Assembly: GCF_000305785.2 (NCBI RefSeq)
Contig: NC_018868.3
Location: 1,784,001 to 1,848,000, forward strand
Direction: 5' to 3'
DNA from: Simiduia agarivorans SA1 = DSM 21679
GTDB lineage: Bacteria > Pseudomonadota > Gammaproteobacteria > Pseudomonadales > Cellvibrionaceae
Length of the DNA stretch: 64,000 nucleotides
In this document: positions 51,253 through 60,943 of the stretch, in pieces
Numbering within the stretch: position 1 is the first letter of the stretch
How the letters are laid out: each line of letters begins with the position of its first letter
The notes under the pieces: generated by a model
What the model saw: only the letters and a program-made list of their open reading frames with translations
Database searches by the model: none
Told to the model about the DNA's origin: nothing
Translations under genes and position numbers: made by a program

Positions 51253-54200
51253 TGAACATCGCCGAGCGGTCCATTAAGAACAGCACGATCACCTGGGTTG
51301 TCACCGGTATTTTACTGGTGGTCGGCATGATCGCGTTCAACAACCTGAGCCGGCTTGAAGACCCGGAATTCACCATTAAAGAGGCCATGATCATTACCCC
51401 TTACCCGGGGGCCAGCGCGCGCGAGGTAGAGATAGAAGTCTCCGATCTGGTCGAACGCGCCACCCAGGAGATGGGCCAGCTGTTTTATGTGGAGTCACAT
51501 TCCTATCGGGATAAAAGTATCGTCAAGGTCCGCATAAAAGACCAATACGACAAAGATGGATTGCCACAGGTCTGGGATGAGTTGCGCCGAAAGGTCAATG
51601 ATATCCAGCACCAGCTACCACCCGGCGCTGGACCTTCATTGGTAAACGATGACTTCGGTGATGTGTTTGGTGTTTACATCGCACTCACCGGGGACGGCTA
51701 TACGCAAAAAGACCTGTACGAATTCGCCAAATTTCTCCGCCGCGAACTGCTGCTTGTGCAGGATGTAAAGAAAATCACTTTCTATGGCCAACCAAAAGAA
51801 GTGATTTACGTGGAAATGCAACGCGACAAGATGACCGCATTGGGCATTTCACCACAGGATATATACAGTGCGCTGGGCGCCAAAAACACCGCCGAGCAGG
51901 CGGGCTATATGACGGTCGGCAACAGACGTCTGGCGGTCTCCCCCACGGGCGAATTCCACTCCGAACAACAATTTGCCGGTCTGGTGATCAACGCCAGAAA
52001 CTTGCAGAACCAGCAAGTCGTGCTGGGTGACGTTGCCACCATCACCCGGGGCCTGCAGGACCCGCCCAATAATCTGCTGCGATTTGATGGCGAGCCGGCC
52101 ATAGGGCTTGCCATTTCTACCACCAGTGGCGGCAACGTGGTAACTATGGGTGAAGGTCTGTACCAGAAAGTTGAAGAGCTGAAACCGCAGATACCGCTGG
52201 GAATCCAATTGAATGTGGTTTCCATGCAATCTGACAGCGTTGTTGAGGCGATTAATAATTTTCTGATCAGTCTGATTGAAGCGGTGGTGATTGTTGTTGT
52301 GGTGCTGTTGTTTTTCATGGGCCTGCGCAGCGGCCTGATTATCGGCACCGTGTTGGCAGTCACCATCACCGGCACCTTTATTTTCATGAGTATCCTGGGC
52401 ATTACGCTGGAGCGGATCTCCTTGGGCGCATTGATCATTGCGTTGGGCATGCTGGTCGATAACGCCATCGTGGTCACCGATGGCATGCGGGTGCGAATGG
52501 AACAAGGGGAAGACGCCTTGAGCGCGGCACGCAAAGTCGTTTCTCAGACCGCTATGCCTCTGCTTGGCGCCACTGCGGTGGCAATTGCCGCTTTCGCCGC
52601 CATCGGTACATCCCAGGATGCCACCGGCGAATACACCCGCAGCTTGTTTACCGTGATTCTGATTTCATTGACCATGAGCTGGGTCACCGCGGTGACCACC
52701 ACCCCATTGCTGTGCAAAACATTTTTAAAGAGCGGCCAGTTGGGCAGCCAGGGCGCGCCCTATCAAGGTGTGTTCTACCAGCGCTACCGGCAGTTTCTCA
52801 CGCTCGCCATTCAACACCGCTGGGTGGCTATCGGTATCACCGTGGCACTTTTCGCGGCATCGCTGATTGGGTTTGGCTATGTGAAGCAAAGCTTTTTCCC
52901 GGACTCCACCCGTCCGCAATTCATGGTGGATCTGTGGTTGCCGGAAGGTACCCACATCCATGAAACCGAACGCAGGCTCGCGCCTTTTGAGGAAAAGCTT
53001 AAAGGCTACAGCAATGTCACCAAGGTCACCACGCAGGTGGGCGGCAGCTCGCCGCGCTTTTTGCTGACCTATCAGCCCGAGCAACCCAACAGCAATTTTG
53101 CCCGCCTGCTAGTGGATGTGGACGATTACCGCATCATCAACCAGTTCAGCCAGCAGGTACAAAATGACCTCGAATTTATCGACCCGGATGTCAATGTAAA
53201 CGTGCGTCTGTTTGTGCTTGGCCCGGCAACGGGAGGCAAGGTACAGCTGCGTTTATCCGGGCCGGACCACCAGGAACTCCGTCGCCTGGGTAATGAGGTA
53301 TTGAATGTGTTGCGCCAACACCCCAACGTCAAAGGAATTCGCAACGAATGGGGCGAGCAGGTGCAGGTCATCAAGCCGGTCATGTCGGATGTGCTGGCCA
53401 GCCAGCTGGGCATCGGCCGACCTGAAATCGCGCAGGCAACTGCACACACCGTCGAAGGTGTCCGTGCGGGCGTGTATCGGGAGCGCGACGAGTTAATTCC
53501 CATTGTCGCGCGTGCACCTGAACATGAACGCCGGAACCTGGACAATCTCGATCAGCTCCCGATCTGGAGCCCGACCGCCCAACGCATGATTCCACTGGGT
53601 CAGGTCGTGAGCCACTTCGATGTGGATTTTGAAAATCCGCACATCTGGCGTCAGGATCGGGTCAGCATGCTGCGCATTCACTTCGATCAACGTGAAGGCT
53701 TGTCCTCAGAGCTGTTGGCTGACCTCAAAGCCGACGTGGAAAAAGCGATCAATGTCGATGTTGCGGGCTATCTCAAACTCGCCGCCGATGCAGACATCGA
53801 TCACCAGTCATCCACCATCCCGATCAAATACCGCGATCGGCTACCCATTGCCGGCAAGCCGGGCTATTACGCCGCCTGGGGCGGCGAGAACGAAGATTCG
53901 GATAAAGGCAGTACCGCCATAATGGGCTCGATTCCCGTGTTCTTTGGATTGATGGTATTTATCGTGATCTGTCTGTTCAATTCATTGCGCAAAACGGCGG
54001 TGATCTGGCTGGTGGTACCCTTGGCGATCGTGGGCGTGACCGCCGGCTTACTGCTGTTCAACCAGCCCTTCGGCTTCATGGCGTTGCTGGGTTTCATGAG
54101 CCTGGCTGGCATGCTGATCAAGAACGCCATTGTGCTGGTAGATCAGATTGGAGAGGAATTGAGCACCGGTAAAAACGGCGTAGAGGCGGTGATTGAATCC

Positions 54201-54386
54201 GGTGTCAGCCGGCTGATTCCCGTGGCCATGGCGGCGGCCACCACCATCCTGGGTATGATCCCACTGCTGGGGGATGCATTTTTCATCGCCATGGCTGTGA
54301 CCATCATGTTTGGTCTGGGCTTCGCGACAGTGCTGACCCTGGTGGTCGTACCGGTGCTTTACGCCACCATTTTCAGGTTCAGATAA
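51252..54386 (+). CDS. RND-family efflux permease
   Basis: Predicted proton-driven inner-membrane exporter of 1044 residues with 12 membrane segments and two large periplasmic loops. It starts NIAERSIKNSTITWVVTGIL. The proton-relay segment is LIIALGMLVDNAIVVTDGMR, where a single Asp replaces the Asp-Asp pair of AcrB, as in many heavy-metal or VexH-like members. The second half shows LMVFIVICLFNSLRKTAVIW, LLGFMSLAGMLIKNAIVLVD and GVSRLIPVAMAAATTILGMI. Cargo is unknown. Coupled to the adaptor gene; a bidirectional terminator follows. Confidence 0.96.
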   Translation: MNIAERSIKNSTITWVVTGILLVVGMIAFNNLSRLEDPEFTIKEAMIITPYPGASAREVEIEVSDLVERATQEMGQLFYVESHSYRDKSIVKVRIKDQYDKDGLPQVWDELRRKVNDIQHQLPPGAGPSLVNDDFGDVFGVYIALTGDGYTQKDLYEFAKFLRRELLLVQDVKKITFYGQPKEVIYVEMQRDKMTALGISPQDIYSALGAKNTAEQAGYMTVGNRRLAVSPTGEFHSEQQFAGLVINARNLQNQQVVLGDVATITRGLQDPPNNLLRFDGEPAIGLAISTTSGGNVVTMGEGLYQKVEELKPQIPLGIQLNVVSMQSDSVVEAINNFLISLIEAVVIVVVVLLFFMGLRSGLIIGTVLAVTITGTFIFMSILGITLERISLGALIIALGMLVDNAIVVTDGMRVRMEQGEDALSAARKVVSQTAMPLLGATAVAIAAFAAIGTSQDATGEYTRSLFTVILISLTMSWVTAVTTTPLLCKTFLKSGQLGSQGAPYQGVFYQRYRQFLTLAIQHRWVAIGITVALFAASLIGFGYVKQSFFPDSTRPQFMVDLWLPEGTHIHETERRLAPFEEKLKGYSNVTKVTTQVGGSSPRFLLTYQPEQPNSNFARLLVDVDDYRIINQFSQQVQNDLEFIDPDVNVNVRLFVLGPATGGKVQLRLSGPDHQELRRLGNEVLNVLRQHPNVKGIRNEWGEQVQVIKPVMSDVLASQLGIGRPEIAQATAHTVEGVRAGVYRERDELIPIVARAPEHERRNLDNLDQLPIWSPTAQRMIPLGQVVSHFDVDFENPHIWRQDRVSMLRIHFDQREGLSSELLADLKADVEKAINVDVAGYLKLAADADIDHQSSTIPIKYRDRLPIAGKPGYYAAWGGENEDSDKGSTAIMGSIPVFFGLMVFIVICLFNSLRKTAVIWLVVPLAIVGVTAGLLLFNQPFGFMALLGFMSLAGMLIKNAIVLVDQIGEELSTGKNGVEAVIESGVSRLIPVAMAAATTILGMIPLLGDAFFIAMAVTIMFGLGFATVLTLVVVPVLYATIFRFR

Positions 54387-54399
54387 TAATTTCGCGGTT

Positions 54400-54427
54400 A
54401 AAAAAGGCGGGAATTCCCGCCTTTTTT
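54400..54427. terminator. Bidirectional terminator between the RND permease and M48 protease genes
   Basis: AAAAAAGGCGGGAATT CCCGCCTTTTTT forms a perfect stem (AAAAAAGGCGGG / CCCGCCTTTTTT) with a short AATT loop and T-runs on both strands. It serves both convergent genes. Confidence 0.93.
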
Positions 54428-54429
54428 CG

Positions 54430-55242
54430 TTACTGAACAATGGTAATCGGATACACCGCCGACTTTTTCAGGCCCGGATTCAGTTTTTGCATTTCCGGTG
54501 CCAGGGCAGTCAGGGTTTTCTCCCGGTTGTCGGGAGCCGGGTGGGTACTCAGAAATTCCGGCCCGCCCGAACCGCCGATCTCACTCATTTTACGCCACAA
54601 GCTGGCCGCCGCTTCAGGCTTGTACCCGGCACGGGTTGCCAACTCCAATCCCAACCGGTCGGCTTCTTTTTCTGCAACGCGGCTATTGGGCAATTCCAAC
54701 GCCAGTTTTGCCGCCAGAGCGGCGCCGGTCATGGTCAGGCCCGGGCTGTCGGACGCCACACCGGCCGCCACCACACCCATATTGATCGCCATCGCCCGCG
54801 ACATGCGCTCAGCCGTGTGATTGGCCAATGCGTGGGAGATTTCGTGGCCCATAATCTGCGCCATTTCATCATCGGTCAGATCCAGCTTGCTGATAATGCC
54901 GGTATAAATCGCCATCCGGCCACCCGCCATACACCAGGCATTGATGGTCTCCATATCGTCGATGATCGCCACGCTCCATTCCCACTCAGCTGTGTGCGGG
55001 TAGAGTGCCACCGCCTCGGTCACCAACCGACCGGTAATGGTTTTCACCCGTTTGACCAGCTGGGGATCGGAAACCAGTTTTTTATTCTGGTCCAGTTCGG
55101 CCATGGTTCCCAAATACGCTTTTTTCGATTCCACAATGGCCGCGTCCGGAGAGATCAACATCAGCTGGCGACGCCCCGTGGGGCTGGTGGTACAGGCCAC
55201 CAAGAGCGCGATCACGAGGCTGAACAATACAAACTTTTTCAT
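54430..55242 (-). CDS. M48-family metallopeptidase lipoprotein
   Basis: Predicted periplasmic outer-membrane-anchored protease of 270 residues, similar to LoiP/YggG. The lipobox is IALLVAC (Cys17). The zinc motif HEISH (His133, Glu134, His137) lies in QIMGHEISHALANHTAERMS and the third ligand Glu193 in RVAEKEADRLGLE. It ends with LSTHPAPDNREKTLTAL, the usual M48B block. Such proteases trim misfolded outer-membrane proteins. It converges on the RND genes and stands before the RDD and UDG genes on the same strand. Confidence 0.95.
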   Translation of the reverse strand: MKKFVLFSLVIALLVACTTSPTGRRQLMLISPDAAIVESKKAYLGTMAELDQNKKLVSDPQLVKRVKTITGRLVTEAVALYPHTAEWEWSVAIIDDMETINAWCMAGGRMAIYTGIISKLDLTDDEMAQIMGHEISHALANHTAERMSRAMAINMGVVAAGVASDSPGLTMTGAALAAKLALELPNSRVAEKEADRLGLELATRAGYKPEAAASLWRKMSEIGGSGGPEFLSTHPAPDNREKTLTALAPEMQKLNPGLKKSAVYPITIVQ

Positions 55243-55285
55243 TAAAACCGTGTCCTTGTAGTGAATTGCATCGGGTCTGAAGTTG

Positions 55286-55813
55286 TCAGGGTTTGTAGAT
55301 TACCACCGATCGGGCCATCATGTCGTGAAAGCCTTGGTGACGCTTATCCACTGCGACCCAGATAAACCCCAGCCCGAACATAAAGCTGGAAACGAAATAA
55401 CCGAGGAACCGGATCACAGACGCCTGCGCCGACAGCGGACTCAGGTCGCGCGCGTCCACAATCTGTAATCCCAACCACATCTTGCCGGGCGTGCCCAGAA
55501 AACGCACCCAAAACACCACGTAGATCACCAACAGAATACCGTGGTGCAACAGCATACTGGCGGTTAACCGGCTCACTTCATCCAGAAACCGCCTGGCCGC
55601 AGCCGGATCGTATAAAAGCGCGATATATTGCTCCAACAATTCTGCCGGCGGGGTCTGCCATAAAAAACGCAATTGCTCCCACCCGAACCACAGATAAAGC
55701 GGCAGGCTCACCAACAACATCAGGGCAACAGAATCGATCACAAAGGCGGCAAACCGGATGCCGAAGCCGGCGTACCGCGGGGGCGTGGGGTCCAGGTCCA
55801 GTTCCAGTTTCAT
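55286..55813 (-). CDS. RDD-family membrane protein
   Basis: Predicted inner-membrane protein of 175 residues with three to four segments (FAAFVIDSVALMLLVSLPLY, GILLVIYVVFWVRFLG, RFLGYFVSSFMFGLGFIWVA). The RDD pattern is visible: Arg in GFGIRFAAFVID, then GTPGKMWLGLQIVDA, and the conserved end DKRHQGFHDMMARSVVI. Function is not established; some members move ions. Its ATG overlaps the UDG stop (ATGA), so they form a two-gene operon. Confidence 0.92.
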   Translation of the reverse strand: MKLELDLDPTPPRYAGFGIRFAAFVIDSVALMLLVSLPLYLWFGWEQLRFLWQTPPAELLEQYIALLYDPAAARRFLDEVSRLTASMLLHHGILLVIYVVFWVRFLGTPGKMWLGLQIVDARDLSPLSAQASVIRFLGYFVSSFMFGLGFIWVAVDKRHQGFHDMMARSVVIYKP

Positions 55814-56418
55814 GCCATGTCCAAAAGTTGTTTGACGCGCGCCTGCAGACGGGGGATTAACGCCCGCTCAAACCAGGGGTTGTCGGTAAACCAGCGCCGA
55901 TTCCGCGGGCTGGGGTGGGGCAACGGCAGCACGGCAGGCCAGTAGTCCTGCCATCGCGCGACGCATTCCGTCACCGTAGCGGGTGCCTCGGGCAGGTGCC
56001 AGGCCTGGGCGAACCGCCCCAACACCAATGTCAGCTGCACATTGGTGTGGTTTGCCAGAAGTGTCGCACGCCACTGTGCAGCACACTCGGGTCTGGGCGC
56101 CAGATCGCCCTGCCGGGATTGGCCCGGAAAGCAAAACCCCATGGGCAAAATGCTAAAGCACCGAGGGTTATAAAAACAATCTTCACTTACGCCCAACCAT
56201 TGCCTTAAACGCACACCGCTCGGATCGGCAAAGGGCTTACCCTGCTGCTCTGCACGCCGCCCGGGCGCCTGGCCCGCAATCAGGATCGGGGCCTGCCAGC
56301 CCAACTGCAGCACCGGCCTCGGCTCGCCGGGTAGCAACCCGACACAGCGTTGACAGACACGCACATCGCGCTCAAGCGCAAGCAGCCTATCGTTGACTCC
56401 AGCCTCATCTATACTCAA
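55810..56418 (-). CDS. Uracil-DNA glycosylase family protein
   Basis: Predicted base-excision repair or related enzyme of about 203 residues. Family motifs are GQAPGRRAEQQGKPFADPSG (active-site loop GxAPG), then FYNPRCFSILPMGFCFPG, and LPLPHPSPRNRRWF (the HPS loop that grips DNA). An N-terminal RVCQRC could bind a cluster or zinc. The start is uncertain: an ATG at 56553 would overlap the histidine kinase gene by over 100 bases, so a TTG near 56418 is proposed, which matches family length. RDD follows by ATGA overlap. The exact subfamily (UdgX-like or other) is not clear. Confidence 0.82.
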   Translation of the reverse strand: MSIDEAGVNDRLLALERDVRVCQRCVGLLPGEPRPVLQLGWQAPILIAGQAPGRRAEQQGKPFADPSGVRLRQWLGVSEDCFYNPRCFSILPMGFCFPGQSRQGDLAPRPECAAQWRATLLANHTNVQLTLVLGRFAQAWHLPEAPATVTECVARWQDYWPAVLPLPHPSPRNRRWFTDNPWFERALIPRLQARVKQLLDMA

Positions 56419-56443
56419 GTGATCCCCACGAATCTGATGGCCA

Positions 56444-58600
56444 ATGAATAACGGGACTTCTTCACGACTACGTGCCAACCTGGCGATATTCGGTGGCGGC
56501 ACCATATTGCTTGTTGCGGCACTGGTTGCGCAACTGGCGCTCAATGCCATCAACGGTCAATACCGAGAACTCATCGACAATCGCATGCAGGCCATGCATG
56601 AGCTGGCCGAAATTAACCTGCAATTCAAACTCCAGGTACAGGAATGGAAAAACCTGTTATTGCGCGGTAACAATGCCGAGGATCGCGCGCACTATTGGCA
56701 GTCCTTTCAGGATGCTTCATCTGAGGTCCGTCGACTCGTCGAACAGCTCGAACAACAGCCATTATCACAAGCAACCCGCCAGGCCCTGAGGAGATTCGAG
56801 CAGGCCCATAACCGATTGCAAACACAATACGAATCCGGCTATCGACGATTTGCCGAAAACCCCACCGACCCCTTTATTATCGACGCGTCCGTGCGGGGCA
56901 TCGACCGCCAGCCCGCCGATCAATTAGCGCGCTTTACCCGCTCACTGGAAGACGAAATTCAGGCCCGCGCCGATGAACTGCAGCAGGCATCTGACACCTA
57001 TTTCTGGGTGGGATCGCTCACCGTGCTCATCTGCGGATTACTGGTCATTGCGGGGGTGCTGTTTATCGTCCGGCACGCCGTCGAAACCGAGATCAACGCA
57101 CGCACCCGAATCGATTTCCTCGCTAAAATGAGCCACGAAATACGCACCCCCATGAACGGCGTGCTGGGCATGAGTGAATTACTGTCAACCACGCCATTGA
57201 ACGAACAGCAACGGCGCTACAACCAGGCCATTCACAGCTCCGGGCAAGCGCTGATTGTCCTCATTAATGACCTGCTCGATTATTCACGTATCGAATCGGG
57301 CAAAATGACCATCGATACCAACCCCTTTTCTTTGCGTGGTCTGCTCAGCAACCTCTATTACCTGTTTGTACAAAAAGCCGCCGAAAAGCATTGCTACTGG
57401 CGCATTGATATTGCGCCTGATCTTGTCGACACCTGGCAAGGCGATGCCGCTCGCCTGAACCAGATCCTGGTCAACCTGGTGGGCAATGCCTTTAAATTCA
57501 CCGACCGGGGCGGCGTCAGTCTCAACATCACCGCGCGCCAGAACAACCTGCAAATCGAATGTGTGGACACGGGCATTGGCATGGATGAGTCAGCCCAAGC
57601 GCGCCTATTCACGCCGTTTGTCCAGGCCGATCAATCGATCCAGTCGCGCTTCGGCGGCACCGGCCTGGGGTTGGTGATCAGTCGGGAGCTGGCGCGCCAA
57701 ATGGGCGGTGATCTGACGGTCACCAGTGACCCCGGCAAGGGCAGTACCTTCACACTGCAATTGCCACTCAATATGGGCGAACAACAGGATTCGACGCCCG
57801 CCATGCCAAACCTGGATAAAGTGTTTCTGGCAGTAGAAGACACCTGGCAAGCACAGGACTATCTGCGCCACCTCAAGCATTGGGGGCTCGTTGCCGAGCC
57901 CTGGCCTTACACCGCCAACAGTCTGATACCCAGCCCGCACATCGGCGCAAACACCTTGTTGATCATCGACATGTCCAACCATGAGCAAAGCGACTCATTA
58001 GCCCACTATGCCCAGGCACAGGGTGCAAAAGCGCTCCAGTTATACGATGTGGGGCAGAGCAACGAATGGATCAACAGTCACGGTGAGCCCCAGCGTGGCT
58101 TTAAGGATCGCCCGCCTTTCGGTGCATTGCTGCTGCCCTTGATTCAAGGCCTGTTTGATCAACCCAATCAGGACGCCAACGGCTCAGCCGTTCACTGCAG
58201 CAATAAACTCCATATACTTGCCGCGGACGACAATGCGGTGAACCGATCAGTGGTGTCAGCCATGGTCACCAAGTTGGGGCACAGCTGTGTGCTGGCCTGC
58301 GACGGGGAGGATGCCGTAACCCAGTTTTTATATACCAACCGCCGGTTTGATTTGGTGCTGATGGACTGCGAAATGCCGGTGCTTGATGGTCTGGGCGCGC
58401 TCAGGTGTATACGCGAGCTGGAGCATGAACGCGGCGTCACCCGGCCAACGCCGGTCATCGCACTGACGGCCAATGCCTACCAGGCAGACCGAGAGCGCTA
58501 CCTGGAAGCCGGCATGGACGAGGTGCTGACCAAACCCATCAGTCTCGATCGGCTGCGCACCGCACTGGATTACTACGCCTGCCCACAGTTAACCGAGTAA
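56444..58600 (+). CDS. Hybrid sensor histidine kinase with receiver domain
   Basis: Predicted inner-membrane sensor of 718 residues. Two membrane helices (about 13-36 and 187-209) flank a helical periplasmic sensor (residues 37-186) like the four-helix bundles of BarA/TorS-type sensors. The dimerisation domain has His231 in KMSHEIRTPMNGVLGMSELL. The ATPase domain shows NLVGNAFKFTDRGG, DTGIGMDESAQARLF and GGTGLGLVISRELARQMGG. A degenerate receiver-like domain (about 455-590, LDKVFLAVEDTWQAQDYLRH) follows, then a true receiver with Asp in FDLVLMDCEMPVLDGL and KPISLDRLR. No Hpt domain is present, so a separate phosphotransfer protein is expected. The ATG is divergent from the UDG gene. Confidence 0.94.
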   Translation: MNNGTSSRLRANLAIFGGGTILLVAALVAQLALNAINGQYRELIDNRMQAMHELAEINLQFKLQVQEWKNLLLRGNNAEDRAHYWQSFQDASSEVRRLVEQLEQQPLSQATRQALRRFEQAHNRLQTQYESGYRRFAENPTDPFIIDASVRGIDRQPADQLARFTRSLEDEIQARADELQQASDTYFWVGSLTVLICGLLVIAGVLFIVRHAVETEINARTRIDFLAKMSHEIRTPMNGVLGMSELLSTTPLNEQQRRYNQAIHSSGQALIVLINDLLDYSRIESGKMTIDTNPFSLRGLLSNLYYLFVQKAAEKHCYWRIDIAPDLVDTWQGDAARLNQILVNLVGNAFKFTDRGGVSLNITARQNNLQIECVDTGIGMDESAQARLFTPFVQADQSIQSRFGGTGLGLVISRELARQMGGDLTVTSDPGKGSTFTLQLPLNMGEQQDSTPAMPNLDKVFLAVEDTWQAQDYLRHLKHWGLVAEPWPYTANSLIPSPHIGANTLLIIDMSNHEQSDSLAHYAQAQGAKALQLYDVGQSNEWINSHGEPQRGFKDRPPFGALLLPLIQGLFDQPNQDANGSAVHCSNKLHILAADDNAVNRSVVSAMVTKLGHSCVLACDGEDAVTQFLYTNRRFDLVLMDCEMPVLDGLGALRCIRELEHERGVTRPTPVIALTANAYQADRERYLEAGMDEVLTKPISLDRLRTALDYYACPQLTE

Positions 58601-58662
58601 GAACACACACCCGATCGAACCTGTTATCATGCGCGCTTTTTACACAGGGACTCTTTCGGGCC

Positions 58663-60042
58663 ATGAAAGCCGCCACTCCCCTTCTTGCACTGTTACTCTC
58701 TTCCACTACCTGGGCCAGCGCAGATACACCCGAATCCGCCACTGCGGGCGAAGGCCGCTGGGCCATTGGCTTCACCACCCGCCTGCAATCCTCACCCTAT
58801 ATTGGCGAAGGCTTGCGCACTGACTTTTTGCCCGAACTCTACTATCAGGGCGAGGCTTTTTACCTCGATGGTACCCGCGCTGGCTGGCGCACCAGCGCCT
58901 GGGACGGAGTCACATTTGACCTGTTCGGTGAATACCGGTTTGGCGGCTATAACGGCGAGCTTACGCAAGAAATCCCGGGCATGCGCCGCTACGGTACCCT
59001 AGAGGCCGGCGCCACCGCCGCGATAGATATTCCCGTGGGCCAATTGCGCCTGACGGTGCGTGCCGACACACTGAACCGTCACGGCGGCCACAGTGTGGAC
59101 GCGGAATGGCGGGGCCAATGGCAGGGCGATAAATGGCGCCTTGAGCCATTTGTCGCGGCGGAATTTGAAAATGCCGATGTCAATCAGTATTACTACGGTG
59201 TGGACGCTCAGGACGCCACCCCCGAGCGCCCGGCTTACACCGCCGGCGCAGCCACTAATTTCAGCGTGGGTGCCGATGCCTGGTACCGGCTCGGTCAGGC
59301 GCACTTGCTGGGTGTCTCTCTGGCTTACACGCAACTTGATTCCACCATTGACGCGAGCCCGCTGACCGATAGCGGCAATCGGGTGGATGCGCGGTTCCAA
59401 TACCGTTACGAATTCCTCAATTCCCCGGTTGCGCAAACGGCGGCAAAAGCAGCAGACAACAGCTGGTTGAAAGAAGGCTGGGAATGGCGACTGGCGGGCG
59501 GTTACTGGAAGGATGGCAACTTCATTGAAATGATTTATCTGAACAACATGGCAGTGGATACCAAGAACACCGCCATGGTTTCCGGATTCCTGAGCAAAAA
59601 AATCAGTGACGAAGTCTGGGGACTGCCGATAGAAGCCCATGCCACGGCGGGCTTGGTACGCCATTTCGAGAAAGGCGAACAGGACAATTTCAACGAATAC
59701 GTTATCGCCATCAAAGGCTATTTCAATCAATTTCCCTGGTCGCACATCGTGGAAACCCGGGTCGGCTTTGGCTACGGTTTTTCTTACGCCGCGCAGGTAC
59801 CCTGGCAGGAATCGGACAGCGTTCTAGAAAAGAACGAGAACGACTCGCCCACGCTGCAATACCTTGATTACAGCTGGGATGTGAATGTGGGTGATTTATT
59901 TCGCACCGATGCCGCGCGGCACTGTTACGCGGGCTACTCCATACACCATCGCTCGGGTATTTTCGGCAAAACCGATGTGTATAACCGGGTGAACGGCGGC
60001 TCCAACTGGAATACCTTTTATCTACAGTGCAAGATCCGCTAG
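58663..60042 (+). CDS. Outer-membrane beta-barrel protein, MipA/OmpV-like
   Basis: Predicted outer-membrane protein of 459 residues with a signal peptide (LLALLLSSTTWASADTP). Residues 30-255 resemble MipA/OmpV (RWAIGFTTRLQSSPYIGEGL, FYLDGTRAGWRTSAWDG, VNQYYYGVDAQDATPERPAY, GADAWYRLGQAHLLGVSLAY). The last 190 residues form a second barrel-like part with WRLAGGYWKDGNFIEMIYLN and the end ARHCYAGYSIHHRSGIFGKT and WNTFYLQCKIR, recalling PagL-like lipid A deacylases. A MipA protein is usually about 250 residues, so this looks like a two-part fusion. Substrate and activity are unknown. Confidence 0.78.
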   Translation: MKAATPLLALLLSSTTWASADTPESATAGEGRWAIGFTTRLQSSPYIGEGLRTDFLPELYYQGEAFYLDGTRAGWRTSAWDGVTFDLFGEYRFGGYNGELTQEIPGMRRYGTLEAGATAAIDIPVGQLRLTVRADTLNRHGGHSVDAEWRGQWQGDKWRLEPFVAAEFENADVNQYYYGVDAQDATPERPAYTAGAATNFSVGADAWYRLGQAHLLGVSLAYTQLDSTIDASPLTDSGNRVDARFQYRYEFLNSPVAQTAAKAADNSWLKEGWEWRLAGGYWKDGNFIEMIYLNNMAVDTKNTAMVSGFLSKKISDEVWGLPIEAHATAGLVRHFEKGEQDNFNEYVIAIKGYFNQFPWSHIVETRVGFGYGFSYAAQVPWQESDSVLEKNENDSPTLQYLDYSWDVNVGDLFRTDAARHCYAGYSIHHRSGIFGKTDVYNRVNGGSNWNTFYLQCKIR

Positions 60043-60141
60043 TGCGGGATGCAGCAATAAGGCATAACGGCAGCTATATTGAAAGGACAGCATAGCCGTC
60101 AGGACATTTTGAATGCCTCACCCGATCAACGGCCCGCTGAA

Positions 60142-60459
60142 ATGAAACGGGTCTACAGCGCCGAAAATTTATTCTTGCTCCAGCTGGCCAGAAACGCTCT
60201 GGATTTTGCCGGCATAGCCTCGCAGGTACGCAACGAGTTTGCCGCCGGGGCCTCAGGTGATCTGGGCGTATTTGATTGTTGGCCAGAGCTTTGGGTGGAT
60301 TCAAAGGACGCCGCGCGCGCGGCCCAAATCATCAATGACCTGACTGCACCTGCCGACGCAAGCCAGGCCGAACGTCCTTGCCCCCATTGCCAAAGTCAGT
60401 GCCCGCTGCACTTCGAGCGGTGCTGGCAATGTCAATCACTGCTCGCGCCCGCATCGTAG
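60142..60459 (+). CDS. DUF2007-domain protein with C-terminal zinc ribbon
   Basis: Predicted cytoplasmic protein of 105 residues. The DUF2007 (putative signal-transducing) domain starts KRVYSAENLFLLQLARNALD and continues GIASQVRNEF and CWPELWVDSKDAARAAQIIN. Two CxxC pairs at the end (CPHCQSQCP, CWQCQS) may bind zinc. ATG 60142 fits the family start; an earlier ATG at 60079 would add 21 unrelated residues. It overlaps the convergent DUF5329 gene by 28 bases at its 3' end. Confidence 0.82.
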   Translation: MKRVYSAENLFLLQLARNALDFAGIASQVRNEFAAGASGDLGVFDCWPELWVDSKDAARAAQIINDLTAPADASQAERPCPHCQSQCPLHFERCWQCQSLLAPAS

Positions 60460-60833
60460 CGGGCCAGTTGCTGTCGCAACCAGTCACCGGCGTTAACCAG
60501 CGAGCCATCAGCAAAACGGATCTGGTATGGCTTTCCGGAAATGCTGGAACGACTGGCCAGCTTGTCGATAAACAGTTCGGCGGTCCAGGACTCGGCGGGG
60601 GGCGCGAACCAACTGTTCTTTGCCCGCCGCAATTTCATGGTCAGGTGTTCAGCTGCATCCGCCGCCGGATGCTCAGTGCCATTGCGGATAAACACTGCCC
60701 CCTGCAACCGCGCTACACTCTCAATCAAAAAAGCGACCCTTTGTTGCTCCGATGCCGGCAGATCTGCCGCCAGGGCCGTCGGCATCCACACAATTGCCAG
60801 TAATCCGAATAACGCTAACCTGAAAAATGGCAT
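60432..60833 (-). CDS. Secreted DUF5329-family protein
   Basis: Predicted exported protein of 133 residues. The signal peptide is ALFGLLAIVWMPTALAA. The mature part has the DUF5329 pattern: RVAFLIESVARLQGAVFIRNG, AEHLTMKLRRA, TAELFIDKLASRSSISGKPY, then IRFADG. No activity is known. ATG 60833 has GGAGG in place. The C-terminal 28 bases overlap the DUF2007 gene on the opposite strand. Confidence 0.83.
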   Translation of the reverse strand: MPFFRLALFGLLAIVWMPTALAADLPASEQQRVAFLIESVARLQGAVFIRNGTEHPAADAAEHLTMKLRRAKNSWFAPPAESWTAELFIDKLASRSSISGKPYQIRFADGSLVNAGDWLRQQLARYDAGASSD

Positions 60834-60943
60834 GGAGCCTCCCCGAACCGACCGCAAACAGCAGCTTAACACAGGAGAAATCAGACATCGGTACCGGCGC
60901 GCCGCGCGTATACTGATGCACTGACTGACCAAGGTAAGAATAC

